NCBI GenBank assembly: GCA_000621425.1
Contig: JHYJ01000009.1
Coordinates: 62,001 to 126,000, forward strand
Direction: 5' to 3'
Source of the DNA: Lachnospiraceae bacterium AB2028
Lineage (GTDB): Bacteria; Bacillota; Clostridia; Lachnospirales; Lachnospiraceae
Length of the DNA: 64,000 bases
A model generated the notes under the pieces. It had not been told where the DNA came from and did no database searches. It saw only the letters and a program-made list of their open reading frames with translations. A program made the translations under genes and the position numbers. Below are positions 35,411 through 43,913 of this stretch, piece after piece (within the stretch, counting starts at the first letter, position 1; each line of letters begins with the position of its first letter).

Positions 35411-36589
35411 ATGATCATTAGTTCCGGTACCGTAAATATGGGATCGGCACGGAGCTTTTCCAAGGCCTCAAGCCAGGGGCGGAGTATGACCATTACAGGT
35501 ACTTCCGGATCTGCCACTATGTGGAATTTTTCCGGCAGGCTTATGTCCGGCAGGAGTGTCAATGGAGTCAGCGGCGGAGCTGCAGCCGATCCGTATGTAC
35601 TTGCAAGTGTAACGGATCAGAAAGGTAAGGAGAGTTTTAAGAACAGCTTAAGGTCATTCGCGGACGGAACTGTCAGCGGAATGGATGAAATGTCTGCGGG
35701 GGATATGCTTTACAGCAACCTTAAGACATCAGTTTCCAACAGGTATCATGCGGAGGACGAGGAAAGATCTTTGGAGCAGATAAGGCATGAGAGCCTGCTA
35801 TATCTTTTGCAGCGGCTGCGCCAGATTCTCTTCGGTAAGGGTCATGATGCGAAGGCAGGTGCAGAGGGAGTTAAGTCATATTCTTCAAATTATGGAAGTG
35901 ACGGAAGGGCGCCAATAGCTTCATACAGCGAGTATGCTTCTTATGAGGAGACTGAAAGGACGGATTTTTCCACTGTCGGTAAAGTCATAACGGCTGATGG
36001 CAGAGAGATTGATTTTAACTTAAGTCTCACCATGAGCAGGAGCTTTAAGGAAGAGTACATGCGGCAGACGGATATTTATGCAGACAATGCCCTTAATGTA
36101 TTAGATCCCTTAGTCATTAACCTGCGGGGGAATATTGCAAATGTATCTGATGAAAAGGTATTCTTTGACCTGGATTCAGATGGGGAGCCGGATAGTATAT
36201 CCAGGCTTAATTCTGACAGCGGTTATCTGGCACTTGACCTGAACGGAGACGGTATCATCAATGACGGCAGCGAGCTTTTCGGCACATCATCAGGAGACGG
36301 ATTTGCAGACCTGGCAAAATATGATGAGGATGGCAACGGCTGGATAGACGAGGCGGACAGCATATACAGTAAGCTCCGTATATGGGTGACAGAGGCTGAT
36401 GGATCCCAGTCATTGTATACTCTTAAGTCTGCGGATGTTGGTGCAATCTGTCTTCAGAAACAGTCTACGGATTTTGCCCTTAAGTCCTTGTATGATAACC
36501 ATACCAATGGGCTTATAAGGGAGACCGGAGTTTTCCTTCATGAAGATGGAAGCGTGGGCACGATCCAGCATTTAGATCTGGTGAGATAG
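35411..36589 (+). CDS. EF-hand/dockerin-like calcium-binding repeat protein
   Basis: A 392-residue protein. The N-terminal 90 residues are Ser/Gly/Met-rich and of low complexity (MGSARSFSKASSQGRSMTITGTSG). Residues about 235-320 hold EF-hand-type acidic loops: DLDSDGEPDSIS, DLNGDGIINDGSELFG and DEDGNGWIDEADSIYSKL, with Asp/Asn at alternating positions as in calcium loops. This arrangement is found in Clostridia proteins of unknown function, some related to VCBS/hemolysin-type repeats. No signal peptide is visible, so any export would need another route. It has a strong AAGGAGG ribosome binding site and is single, with a terminator downstream. Confidence 0.75.
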   Translation: MIISSGTVNMGSARSFSKASSQGRSMTITGTSGSATMWNFSGRLMSGRSVNGVSGGAAADPYVLASVTDQKGKESFKNSLRSFADGTVSGMDEMSAGDMLYSNLKTSVSNRYHAEDEERSLEQIRHESLLYLLQRLRQILFGKGHDAKAGAEGVKSYSSNYGSDGRAPIASYSEYASYEETERTDFSTVGKVITADGREIDFNLSLTMSRSFKEEYMRQTDIYADNALNVLDPLVINLRGNIANVSDEKVFFDLDSDGEPDSISRLNSDSGYLALDLNGDGIINDGSELFGTSSGDGFADLAKYDEDGNGWIDEADSIYSKLRIWVTEADGSQSLYTLKSADVGAICLQKQSTDFALKSLYDNHTNGLIRETGVFLHEDGSVGTIQHLDLVR

Positions 36590-36673
36590 TTTCAGATCGC
36601 TAATAGGATGCATACAAATAGTGTTGTATCCGTATGAAAAATTAAATAGTATTTCCATTTGCAACAAATTAAT

Positions 36674-36698
36674 AGGGCAGGGATTGAATCCCTGCCCT
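36674..36698. terminator. Bidirectional terminator between convergent genes
   Basis: AGGGCAGGGA pairs with TCCCTGCCCT over a 5-nt loop, between the plus-strand EF-hand gene and the minus-strand transporter gene. The AT-rich flanks allow function in both directions. Confidence 0.75.
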
Positions 36699-36732
36699 AA
36701 TTTCGTTTTATATTTAGTTTAGCGTTTGTGTC

Positions 36733-37968
36733 TTATGCCTCAGATGTTTTCTTCTTATTTACCAGTACTGCACAGATCAGCAGTGCTACTGCATACAGCA
36801 CACCTGCAACCACAATGACTACGTTGTAATCGGTATTGGTGTGGTTCAGTATGATCTCGGACAGGTTGTTTCCGGTGATGCCGGCTACTGCCCAAGCGGA
36901 AAGTGCCAGGCCGTGTATCTTTGAGATGTTCTTCATTCCGAATCTTGAATCAAGAAGGGCAGGCAGTGTAGAGAAACCGCCACCGTAGCCTAAGTTTATT
37001 ACCATGAGCATCAGGATCACCAGTACCCCAAAAGGAAGGAATCTTGTAAGCAGCGTCACCAGGATACATGAAATGAAGATGATGTTATACACGACAGCCC
37101 TGTCCTTCATTTTGTCTGATATGGTTGAGTATCCGATTCTTCCCAGTGCGTTGCACAGTGCAGTTACGGAAGGCACAACGCTTACGATAAGGGGTAGTAT
37201 GGCGAGTGCTGCGAATTTGTTATTTAAAAGCTGTTTCTCATAAGGGATGAGCATAAGTCCGCAGTGTATATTGATATAGAAGATAAGCCAGATGCCGACA
37301 AAGGTTTTATCCTTAAACATGGACATAACATTGAATCCGTCATCGGCTGCTTTGTTTTCTACCCAGCCTTCAGGTTTCTTGAGGAGCATATGTCCCACAT
37401 ACATCATTATGAAATATGCGGCACCAAGTATAAGGAACATGGGCGCAATGCCGAATTTGTTCTGAAGGAATTCCATGATGGGGGTAGCGATAGCCTTTGC
37501 CAGTCCGAATCCCATGATGGAGATGCCGGTAGCAAGTCCCTTGTTGTCCTTAAACCAGAGCATAAGTGTTTTTACGGGGGTAAGGTATCCTATTCCAAGT
37601 CCTATGCCCATGATGCATCCGTAAAAGAGATATAAAAGAACCAGCGCCGGTATGCCCTTGCAGAACATTATCGTAACGCCTGTGCCTATCATGCCGGTGG
37701 TAAAGAAGATGGCTGACATCAGTGATGATACGTGGATATTTAATTCTACCAGGCGGCCTGCAAATGCGGCGGACATTCCTAAGAAGAATATAGCCAAGCT
37801 GAAAGCCCAGCCGACGGAGAAACCGTCCATTCCAATGGTCTGTGCAATTGACTCTTTAAAGGTGGAAAAGCAGTAGACTGTTCCTATGGAGCAGTGTATC
37901 AACAGTGCCGGTACGGCAGCCCTCATCCACTTGTTGTTCATGACGATCACCCTGTGTCCTTTCATCAA
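36733..37968 (-). CDS. Major facilitator superfamily transporter, OFA (oxalate/formate antiporter) type
   Basis: A 411-residue membrane protein with twelve predicted helices. The start SIGTVYCFSTFKESIAQTIG and GCIMGIGLGIGYLTPVKTLMLWFKDNKGLATGISIMGFGLAKAIATP (about residues 130-175) match the OFA family of the major facilitator superfamily. This family includes oxalate/formate exchangers but also many monocarboxylate transporters, so the substrate is not fixed. It is a single gene on the minus strand, with stop facing the EF-hand gene and a leader of about 280 bp shared with the divergent flavoprotein gene. Confidence 0.88.
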   Translation of the reverse strand: MMKGHRVIVMNNKWMRAAVPALLIHCSIGTVYCFSTFKESIAQTIGMDGFSVGWAFSLAIFFLGMSAAFAGRLVELNIHVSSLMSAIFFTTGMIGTGVTIMFCKGIPALVLLYLFYGCIMGIGLGIGYLTPVKTLMLWFKDNKGLATGISIMGFGLAKAIATPIMEFLQNKFGIAPMFLILGAAYFIMMYVGHMLLKKPEGWVENKAADDGFNVMSMFKDKTFVGIWLIFYINIHCGLMLIPYEKQLLNNKFAALAILPLIVSVVPSVTALCNALGRIGYSTISDKMKDRAVVYNIIFISCILVTLLTRFLPFGVLVILMLMVINLGYGGGFSTLPALLDSRFGMKNISKIHGLALSAWAVAGITGNNLSEIILNHTNTDYNVVIVVAGVLYAVALLICAVLVNKKKTSEA

Positions 37969-38254
37969 AATGCTTTGAATCCCTAAAGATAGTTACGGTT
38001 GCCCCCCTGCGACAGTATGATTATATAGTGTACTGATAAAAATACAATGTCAAAGGAAAAGAAAAAAAGGGGGAATGTGGGCTGTTTTTTGTTGATTATT
38101 ATCAATACCAGTGATGAAAATTTGTAATAATAATGAAAAAACTATGCTTCAGCCCTAAAACTGTGTAAGACAGTACCCATAAAAAGTGGTAAAATACAAT
38201 AAATATTGTCTTTTGCGGCAATAATGCTGTAATGATATGCAATCGGAGGTTTTT

Positions 38255-39637
38255 ATGGCTGACAGAGCAGATGTGTTGATAATAGGTGCGGGTCCCGGCG
38301 GAATATTCAGTGCGTATGAATTGGTGAAGCTGAATCCCAACCTTAAGATATCGGTTTTTGAATCGGGCAATCCCCTTGAAAGAAGGAAATGTCCCATAGA
38401 CGGAGTGAAGGTAAAAAGCTGCGTAGGCTGCAAGCCCTGTTCCATAATGAACGGTTTCGGCGGAGCAGGTGCTTTTTCCGATGGAAAGTATAATATCACG
38501 AACCAGTTCGGCGGTACTCTTTTTGAATACATCGGAAAGAAAAAAGCCATAGAGCTGATGGAGTATGTTGATGATATCAATATGAGTCACGGCGGCGAGG
38601 GCACAAAGCTTTATTCCACAGCAAATACTGAGATCAAAAAGCTCTGCCTTCAGAATGACCTGCATCTTCTGGATGCGTCCGTAAGGCATCTGGGCACTGA
38701 CATAAATTATGTAGTGCTTGAGAATATTTTCAATGAGCTTAAAAATAAGGTGGATTTCCATTTCCTTTCCCCTGTTGAAAAAGTAGAAAAGACAGAAGAC
38801 GGCTATAAGATAAAAGTCGGCGACGATTACTTTGAGGGAAAATACTGCATTATCTCTGCCGGCAGGAGCGGAAGCAAATGGATGGAGACAGTCTGCCGTG
38901 ATATGGATATCCCTACGAAATCAAACCGCGTGGATATCGGTGTCAGGGTGGAGCTTCCCTTTGAAGTATTTTCACATCTGACAGACGAGCTGTACGAGAG
39001 CAAGATAGTTTACCGTACCGCAAAGTACGGCGACTTAGTCCGTACATTCTGTATGAATCCCAAGGGTGCTGTGGTTAATGAAAATACCAACGGTATCGTG
39101 ACTGTTAACGGCCATAGTTATGAGGATCCGGAAAAGCAGACAGAGAATACCAACTTTGCCCTGCTTGTTGCGAAGCATTTCTCGGAGCCATTCAAGGACA
39201 GCAACGGATACGGCGAAAGTATTGCAAAGCTTTCAAACATGCTGGGAGGCGGTGTCATAGTGCAGAGATTCGGTGACCTTATCACCGGACACAGAAGCAC
39301 CCAGTCCAGGATAGATGAAGCATTCATCACGCCTACACTTGCGGCTACGCCGGGCGACTTAAGTCTTGTAATGCCCAAGCGTATACTGGACGGAATCATA
39401 GAGATGATCTACAAGCTGGACAAGATCGCGCCGGGTACTGCCAATGACGATACCCTGCTTTACGGCGTGGAGGTTAAGTTCTACAATATGGAAGTTGCAA
39501 TTGACGAGAATCTTGAGACACCGTACAAGAATCTCTTTATAATAGGCGACTGCAGCGGCATCACCCACTCACTTTCCCATGCATCTGCCAGCGGCGTGCA
39601 TGTAGCAAGGTATATAGCAGGACAGAGTGATAAATAA
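38255..39637 (+). CDS. FAD-dependent oxidoreductase (NAD(P)/FAD-dependent dehydrogenase-like)
   Basis: A 460-residue flavoprotein. The N-terminal DVLIIGAGPGGIFSAYELVK (residues 6-25) is an ADP-binding GxGxxG fold. A Cys-rich stretch KCPIDGVKVKSCVGCKPCSIMNGFGGAGAFSDGKYN follows at about 47-82, and the C-terminal FIIGDCSGITHSLSHASASGVHVARYI (about 427-453) closes the FAD site. This pattern fits the group often annotated as FAD-dependent dehydrogenase, found widely in Clostridia; the substrate is unknown. The ATG at 38255 has CGGAGGT 4 bp upstream and is chosen over an upstream in-frame ATG at 38237. Confidence 0.82.
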   Translation: MADRADVLIIGAGPGGIFSAYELVKLNPNLKISVFESGNPLERRKCPIDGVKVKSCVGCKPCSIMNGFGGAGAFSDGKYNITNQFGGTLFEYIGKKKAIELMEYVDDINMSHGGEGTKLYSTANTEIKKLCLQNDLHLLDASVRHLGTDINYVVLENIFNELKNKVDFHFLSPVEKVEKTEDGYKIKVGDDYFEGKYCIISAGRSGSKWMETVCRDMDIPTKSNRVDIGVRVELPFEVFSHLTDELYESKIVYRTAKYGDLVRTFCMNPKGAVVNENTNGIVTVNGHSYEDPEKQTENTNFALLVAKHFSEPFKDSNGYGESIAKLSNMLGGGVIVQRFGDLITGHRSTQSRIDEAFITPTLAATPGDLSLVMPKRILDGIIEMIYKLDKIAPGTANDDTLLYGVEVKFYNMEVAIDENLETPYKNLFIIGDCSGITHSLSHASASGVHVARYIAGQSDK

Positions 39638-39700
39638 AAATGTGTGCGGTGTGTACCGCGGACGTTTAAAGAATATTTTTGCAGAGGAGTTTTTACAATA

Positions 39701-40753
39701 ATGAAGGTTGTAGTTTTAGCCGGAGGCACAAGCACTGAACGCGAGGTTTCACTTATCTCCGGTGCAGGCATATACAGGGCACTTAAGTCAAAAGGACACC
39801 AGGCAGTACTGCTTGATGTGTATCTCGGAATAGATATTTCAAGAGAAAAAATCGGAAAGGTTTTCGACACAGACAAGGACTGGGCTGAGGGAATAGAGGA
39901 TATAAAGGAAGAGAGTCCCGATCTTGAAGCAATAAAGAAGATGCGTACGGACAGCCTTAAGACATTCTTCGGTCCGAATGTTCTGGAAATCTGCTATATG
40001 GCGGATGTGGTGTTCATGGCGCTGCACGGTGCGAACGGCGAGGATGGCAAGATACAGGCGACATTTGAACTGCTGGGAATTCCTTATACAGGAACAGATT
40101 ATTTAAGCAGCGGTATCTGCATGAACAAGATAATCGCAAAGGATATAATGCGTGTGAACGGCCTGCCTACTCCTGAAGGTTATGGACTGTTTATCGGGGA
40201 TGAAGTGCGTGAGATCGGATATCCTGCCGTAGTCAAGGCGAATAACGGCGGATCATCTGTAGGAACATATATAGTAAATAATCGCAAGGAAATGGACGAG
40301 GCCATAAAGGCAGCATCTGTTTACGACGATTATGTTGTAATAGAAAAATTCGTAAAAGGCAGGGAATTTACCTGCGGCCTGATAGACGGAAAGGCACTTC
40401 CCATAGTAGAGATAATGCCGGTGACAGGTGGATACGATTATAAGAATAAATACCAGAAGGGCATGACCAACGAGGTATGTCCTGCCGAGATTTCCAAGGA
40501 GAAGACTGAGGAGATACAGCGTACAGCCGAGAAGATATACAAAGCCCTGAGGCTCAATGCTTACGCAAGGCTGGATTTTATGATGGACGAGGATGAAAAC
40601 ATTTACTGCCTGGAGGCCAATACCCTTCCCGGCATGACTCCCATGTCCCTGCTTCCCCAGGAAGCTGCCTGCGTGGGAATGGACTATGCGGCATTATGTG
40701 AGAAACTGATGGAGATTGCACTGAGAGATTTCAAGTTAAGGCCCGGCCTGTAG
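39701..40753 (+). CDS. ddl: D-alanine--D-alanine ligase
   Basis: A 350-residue ATP-grasp ligase that makes D-Ala-D-Ala for peptidoglycan. Motifs: VVLAGGTSTEREVSLISG (residues 3-20), ALHGANGEDGKIQATFELLGIPYTGTD near 105-132, NKIIAKDIM near 140, VVKANNGGSSVGTYIV near 177, EKFVKGREFTCGLIDG near 215 and LEANTLPGMTPMSLLPQEA near 302-320. The ATG at 39701 has GAGGAG upstream and starts the conserved VVVLAGG strand; a longer in-frame start at 39644 would add 19 unrelated residues. murF follows after 69 bp, so the two successive steps of peptidoglycan precursor synthesis are probably co-expressed. Confidence 0.95.
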   Translation: MKVVVLAGGTSTEREVSLISGAGIYRALKSKGHQAVLLDVYLGIDISREKIGKVFDTDKDWAEGIEDIKEESPDLEAIKKMRTDSLKTFFGPNVLEICYMADVVFMALHGANGEDGKIQATFELLGIPYTGTDYLSSGICMNKIIAKDIMRVNGLPTPEGYGLFIGDEVREIGYPAVVKANNGGSSVGTYIVNNRKEMDEAIKAASVYDDYVVIEKFVKGREFTCGLIDGKALPIVEIMPVTGGYDYKNKYQKGMTNEVCPAEISKEKTEEIQRTAEKIYKALRLNAYARLDFMMDEDENIYCLEANTLPGMTPMSLLPQEAACVGMDYAALCEKLMEIALRDFKLRPGL

Positions 40754-40822
40754 GAGATGCATAGCCTGCCGGTTTTATTTTAGACCTGATATGGCGGAAA
40801 AGCAGTGAGGTGAGAAACCATA

Positions 40823-42184
40823 ATGAAAAACATGACAATCAAAAATATCGCAGAGGCATGCAGCGGCGAGATACACGGCGAGTACAATGAAGAAGCCGAG
40901 GCTACCTGCGTAGTCATTGATTCAAGGCTTGTCGAGGAGGGAGGCGTTTTTATCGCCACGAAGGGTGAGCGTGTGGACGGCCACAGTTTCATAGGACAGG
41001 TATTTGAAAAGGGCGCCCTTGCTGTAGTATGTGAGGAGCTACCGGAGAATCCTGCAGGTCCCTGCATCCTGGTTGAGAACAGTCTGCTGGCACTTAAATA
41101 TATTGCAGCATTTTACAGGGAGCAGCTCACCTGCCATGTGATAGGCATAACCGGAAGCGTGGGCAAGACCAGCACAAAGGAGATGGTAGCGTCCGTGCTT
41201 TCCCAGGGAAAGAAAGTCTGTGCTACCGAGGGCAACCATAATAACGAAGTGGGCGTGCCTCTGACAATCCTGCGTATACGGGATGACGATGAATGTGCCG
41301 TAGTGGAAATGGGCATAAATCATTTCGATGAGATGACAAGGCTTTCACATATCGCAAGGCCTGATACAGTAGTGATCACAAATATCGGCGAATGCCATCT
41401 GGAAAACCTGGGCGACAGGGACGGCGTGCTGAAGGCTAAATCAGAGATATTCGAATACTTTACCGGAAAGGGCGGCATCATCCTGAACGGCATGGATGAC
41501 GAGCTCAATACAATAACAGAGGTGAAGGGCGTAAAGCCCATAAGGTTCGGATTTTCCGGGATGACGGAAGGCCGTGCACCTGACTACAGGGCAGACAATG
41601 TACAGGACTGCGGTCTGTACGGAAGTGATGCGACCATAAAGGGACCGAAGGCTTTCAGGATAAATGTCCATATCCCGCTTTCCGGAGACCACATGATACT
41701 TAATGCTACAGCTGCGGCAGCAGTGGGCAAGCTGCTGGGACTCAGGAGCAAGCAGATAAGACTTGGCATAGAAAAGGTGAAGGCAACGGGGGGCCGGAGC
41801 AACATAATAAAGTCCGGAAAGCTTACCATAATAGATGACTGCTATAATGCAAATCCCACATCCGTAAGGGCGGCCATAGACCTTCTGTGCAAGGCTGAGG
41901 GCAGAAAGATGGCAGTGCTGGGCGACATGTACGAACTGGGCGGCCACGAGAACAAGCTTCACGCTGACATCGGTGCCTATGCAAAGGAAAGAGGCGTGGA
42001 TGTGCTCATCTGTGCAGGACCGCTTTGCAAATCTATGGCCGAAGCCTTCGACGGTGCGCTCTGGTACAAGGATACTGACGAGGTATGCCGCATGATAAGA
42101 AGGCAGATCAGGGCCGGAGACACGATCCTCATCAAGGCTTCACATGGTATGCACTATGAGAAAGTGGTGGAGAGTATAACCTAA
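40823..42184 (+). CDS. murF: UDP-N-acetylmuramoyl-tripeptide--D-alanyl-D-alanine ligase
   Basis: A 453-residue Mur ligase that adds the D-Ala-D-Ala made by Ddl to the UDP-MurNAc-tripeptide in the cytoplasm. Motifs: VIDSRLVEEGGVFIATKGERVDGHSF near 31-56, the ATP loop GITGSVGKTSTKEMV near 108, EGNHNNEVGVPLTIL near 137, VEMGINHFDEM near 161, TNIGECHLE near 186 and IDDCYNANPTSVRAAI near 335. It is the full family length. It lies downstream of ddl in the same operon. Confidence 0.96.
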   Translation: MKNMTIKNIAEACSGEIHGEYNEEAEATCVVIDSRLVEEGGVFIATKGERVDGHSFIGQVFEKGALAVVCEELPENPAGPCILVENSLLALKYIAAFYREQLTCHVIGITGSVGKTSTKEMVASVLSQGKKVCATEGNHNNEVGVPLTILRIRDDDECAVVEMGINHFDEMTRLSHIARPDTVVITNIGECHLENLGDRDGVLKAKSEIFEYFTGKGGIILNGMDDELNTITEVKGVKPIRFGFSGMTEGRAPDYRADNVQDCGLYGSDATIKGPKAFRINVHIPLSGDHMILNATAAAAVGKLLGLRSKQIRLGIEKVKATGGRSNIIKSGKLTIIDDCYNANPTSVRAAIDLLCKAEGRKMAVLGDMYELGGHENKLHADIGAYAKERGVDVLICAGPLCKSMAEAFDGALWYKDTDEVCRMIRRQIRAGDTILIKASHGMHYEKVVESIT

Positions 42185-42192
42185 GTATTAAT

Positions 42193-42221
42193 TTGACATC
42201 TCAGAGCGATAATACTATAAT
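42193..42221 (+). promoter_or_regulatory. Consensus sigma-A promoter of a small RNA
   Basis: A perfect TTGACA (42193-42198), a 17-bp spacer and a perfect TATAAT (42216-42221). No plus-strand gene follows within the next 390 bp, so it must drive a non-coding RNA. Confidence 0.88.
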
Positions 42222-42227
42222 TTGTTT

Positions 42228-42330
42228 ATCAAGCAGCCGGCAAGGAAGAGCTACCTTCCCGACCCGGCGACAAATGTTACTATAAAAGCAACCGTTTGTT
42301 TCCTAAGTCGAAGCGGTTGTTTTTATTTGT
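42228..42330 (+). ncRNA. Probable antisense RNA antitoxin for the convergent holin-like toxin
   Basis: A predicted RNA of about 100 nt from the consensus promoter to a strong terminator. Its 5' part folds as a GCCGG/CCGGC outer stem around a GGAAG/CTTCC hairpin (42236-42268). Its 3' end is the AAAAGCAACCG/CGGTTGTTTTT hairpin (42284-42324). The 3' end overlaps the last codons of the minus-strand toxin gene (42323-42415), so the two transcripts are complementary over their 3' regions, as in TxpA/RatA-type type I systems. The ends are inferred, not measured. Confidence 0.7.
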
Positions 42331-42415
42331 TCTTTTTACAAATAATAACCAGTGTGATTACTGCACACAACATGATCACGAACTGAAACAGATCTGTGAA
42401 TGTCACATACATCAT
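42323..42415 (-). CDS. Putative holin-like type I toxin, 30 aa
   Basis: A 30-codon minus-strand gene: MMYVTFTDLFQFVIMLCAVI followed by TLVIICKKNK. It has a short polar start, one hydrophobic helix of about 18 residues and a positively charged KKNK end. This is the plan of the putative holin-like toxin family (Hol_Tox) of Firmicutes. AAGGTGG lies about 10 bp upstream of the start as ribosome binding site. It is opposite and convergent to the small RNA with the perfect promoter, so the pair reads as a type I toxin-antitoxin locus in the 433-bp gap after murF. The rest of that gap (42420-42600) shows nothing else that I recognise. Confidence 0.75.
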   Translation of the reverse strand: MMYVTFTDLFQFVIMLCAVITLVIICKKNK

Positions 42416-42617
42416 TCATCGGCACCACCTTCCCTTCAAGCTCAGGTCGATAAGTGCAACCCACGAAAGTTGTAATTACTTGTCCGTCTAATACAGTTGG
42501 CTGCCGGCCGTATGAAGATGTCGGTGGAAGGATTCCGGTATGAGCCGGCCGTTAGAGTCACGGATGGCAGACAAGACACAATTATGGTAAAATAGGGGAT
42601 GTTTGGAGGTATTTATT

Positions 42618-43127
42618 ATGAGCGAATTAAAGAAAATTGATGTAACAAAATTTATAGGAAACCCTTTCACTATGTATGATAAGGGATGGGCTGAAATATG
42701 TGCGGCAAAGGCTGACGGAAGCGTAAATGCCATGACTGCATCATGGGGTGCTGTCGGAACGATCTGGAATAAGCCTACTGTAACCGTTTATATCAGACAG
42801 ACAAGATTTACAAAAGAGTTTGTTGATGAAACGGGCCGTTTTTCCGTAAATTTCCTTAATCCGAAGAACTTCAGGGAAACACAGCAGTATCTGGGCAAGG
42901 TTTCCGGCCGTGATGAAGATAAGATCGCAAAAAGCGGACTGAACATCATAAAAGAAAATGACCTTCCCTATTTTGCGGAATCATCACTTGTAATGCTCTG
43001 CAAGACACTGTGCAGGCAGGACATCACCTTAGAGTCCTTAAATGAAGATATCGTGGGTCAGTGGTATGACAATGATTCCATACACACGATGTATATCGCA
43101 GAAGTAACAGGACTCATGATCCGTTAA
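42618..43127 (+). CDS. Flavin reductase-like (FMN-binding) domain protein
   Basis: A 169-residue protein. NAMTASWGAVGTIWNKPTVTVYIRQTRFTKEFVDETGRFSVNFL (about residues 36-78) is the flavin reductase-like fold signature, with the TASWG start, the cluster near the FMN phosphate and the FSVNF strand. It differs from the copy at 4060 and belongs to the small flavin-reductase group common in Clostridia. The start at ATG 42618 has TTGGAGGT upstream. It is followed after 35 bp by the acyltransferase gene. Confidence 0.85.
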   Translation: MSELKKIDVTKFIGNPFTMYDKGWAEICAAKADGSVNAMTASWGAVGTIWNKPTVTVYIRQTRFTKEFVDETGRFSVNFLNPKNFRETQQYLGKVSGRDEDKIAKSGLNIIKENDLPYFAESSLVMLCKTLCRQDITLESLNEDIVGQWYDNDSIHTMYIAEVTGLMIR

Positions 43128-43162
43128 AAATAAGATAATATTACTCTGTAAGGAGAAGTAAA

Positions 43163-43897
43163 ATGATACGCATAGTGATTGCAGGAATATTCATCGCCAT
43201 ATTTTTGATCATTTCCATTCCCGTGCAGGTGGTTATGTTCCTGTACAGTTTCATTGATAAGGATGGCTGTGACAAGAAGAGCCTGGAGATAGTCAACAAA
43301 GCATTCCGTACAGTAACAAAGATAGCAGGTGTTAAGGAAACTGTCATAGGGCTTGAAAATGTGCCTAAAGATGAGGCAGTTCTTTATGTGATGAACCACC
43401 GCAGCATCTTTGATATAGTACTTACCTATGTCAAGGTACCCCGGCCTACCGGTTATATATCAAAGAAGGAGATGAACAAATTCCTGACGCTCAGCACCTG
43501 GATGATGTTTCTCCACTGTGAATTCTTAGACAGGGGTAACCTGCGCCAGGGAATGAAGGTTATTAAAAGATCCGCTAAGAATATTCAGGACGGCATCTCA
43601 ATGGCTATATTCCCGGAGGGAACAAGGAATAAATCTGATGAAGACATGCTGCCTTTTCACAAGGGAAGTTTCAAGATTGCGGAAATGGCAAAATGCAAGA
43701 TTGTTCCAATAGTCCTGAACAATACACCGGATATACTTGAAAACCATGTTCCGGCACTAAAACCCGTACATGTGGTAATAGAGTATCTTCCGCCTATCGA
43801 CGTACCGGCAATGTCCCGTGAGGAAAGAAAGACTCTTACGGAAAATGTCCGGGCACAGATGATAGAAACTTACAACAAAAACAAGGCTCTTGTATAA
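43163..43897 (+). CDS. plsC: 1-acyl-sn-glycerol-3-phosphate acyltransferase (PlsC family)
   Basis: A 244-residue membrane-bound acyltransferase that makes phosphatidic acid from lysophosphatidic acid. It has an N-terminal transmembrane helix (IVIAGIFIAIFLIISIPVQVVMFLY), the catalytic MNHRSIFDIVL motif (HX4D, near residue 77), CEFLDRGNLRQGM near 118 and the substrate motif IFPEGTRNKSDEDMLPFHKGSFKIA near 150. GCxxVP is present as CKIVPIVLNN. The ribosome binding site AAGGAG is good. Closely related acyltransferases can act on other acceptors, so the exact substrate is likely but not proven. Confidence 0.9.
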   Translation: MIRIVIAGIFIAIFLIISIPVQVVMFLYSFIDKDGCDKKSLEIVNKAFRTVTKIAGVKETVIGLENVPKDEAVLYVMNHRSIFDIVLTYVKVPRPTGYISKKEMNKFLTLSTWMMFLHCEFLDRGNLRQGMKVIKRSAKNIQDGISMAIFPEGTRNKSDEDMLPFHKGSFKIAEMAKCKIVPIVLNNTPDILENHVPALKPVHVVIEYLPPIDVPAMSREERKTLTENVRAQMIETYNKNKALV

Positions 43898-43913
43898 GAG
43901 CCTTATTTATTAT

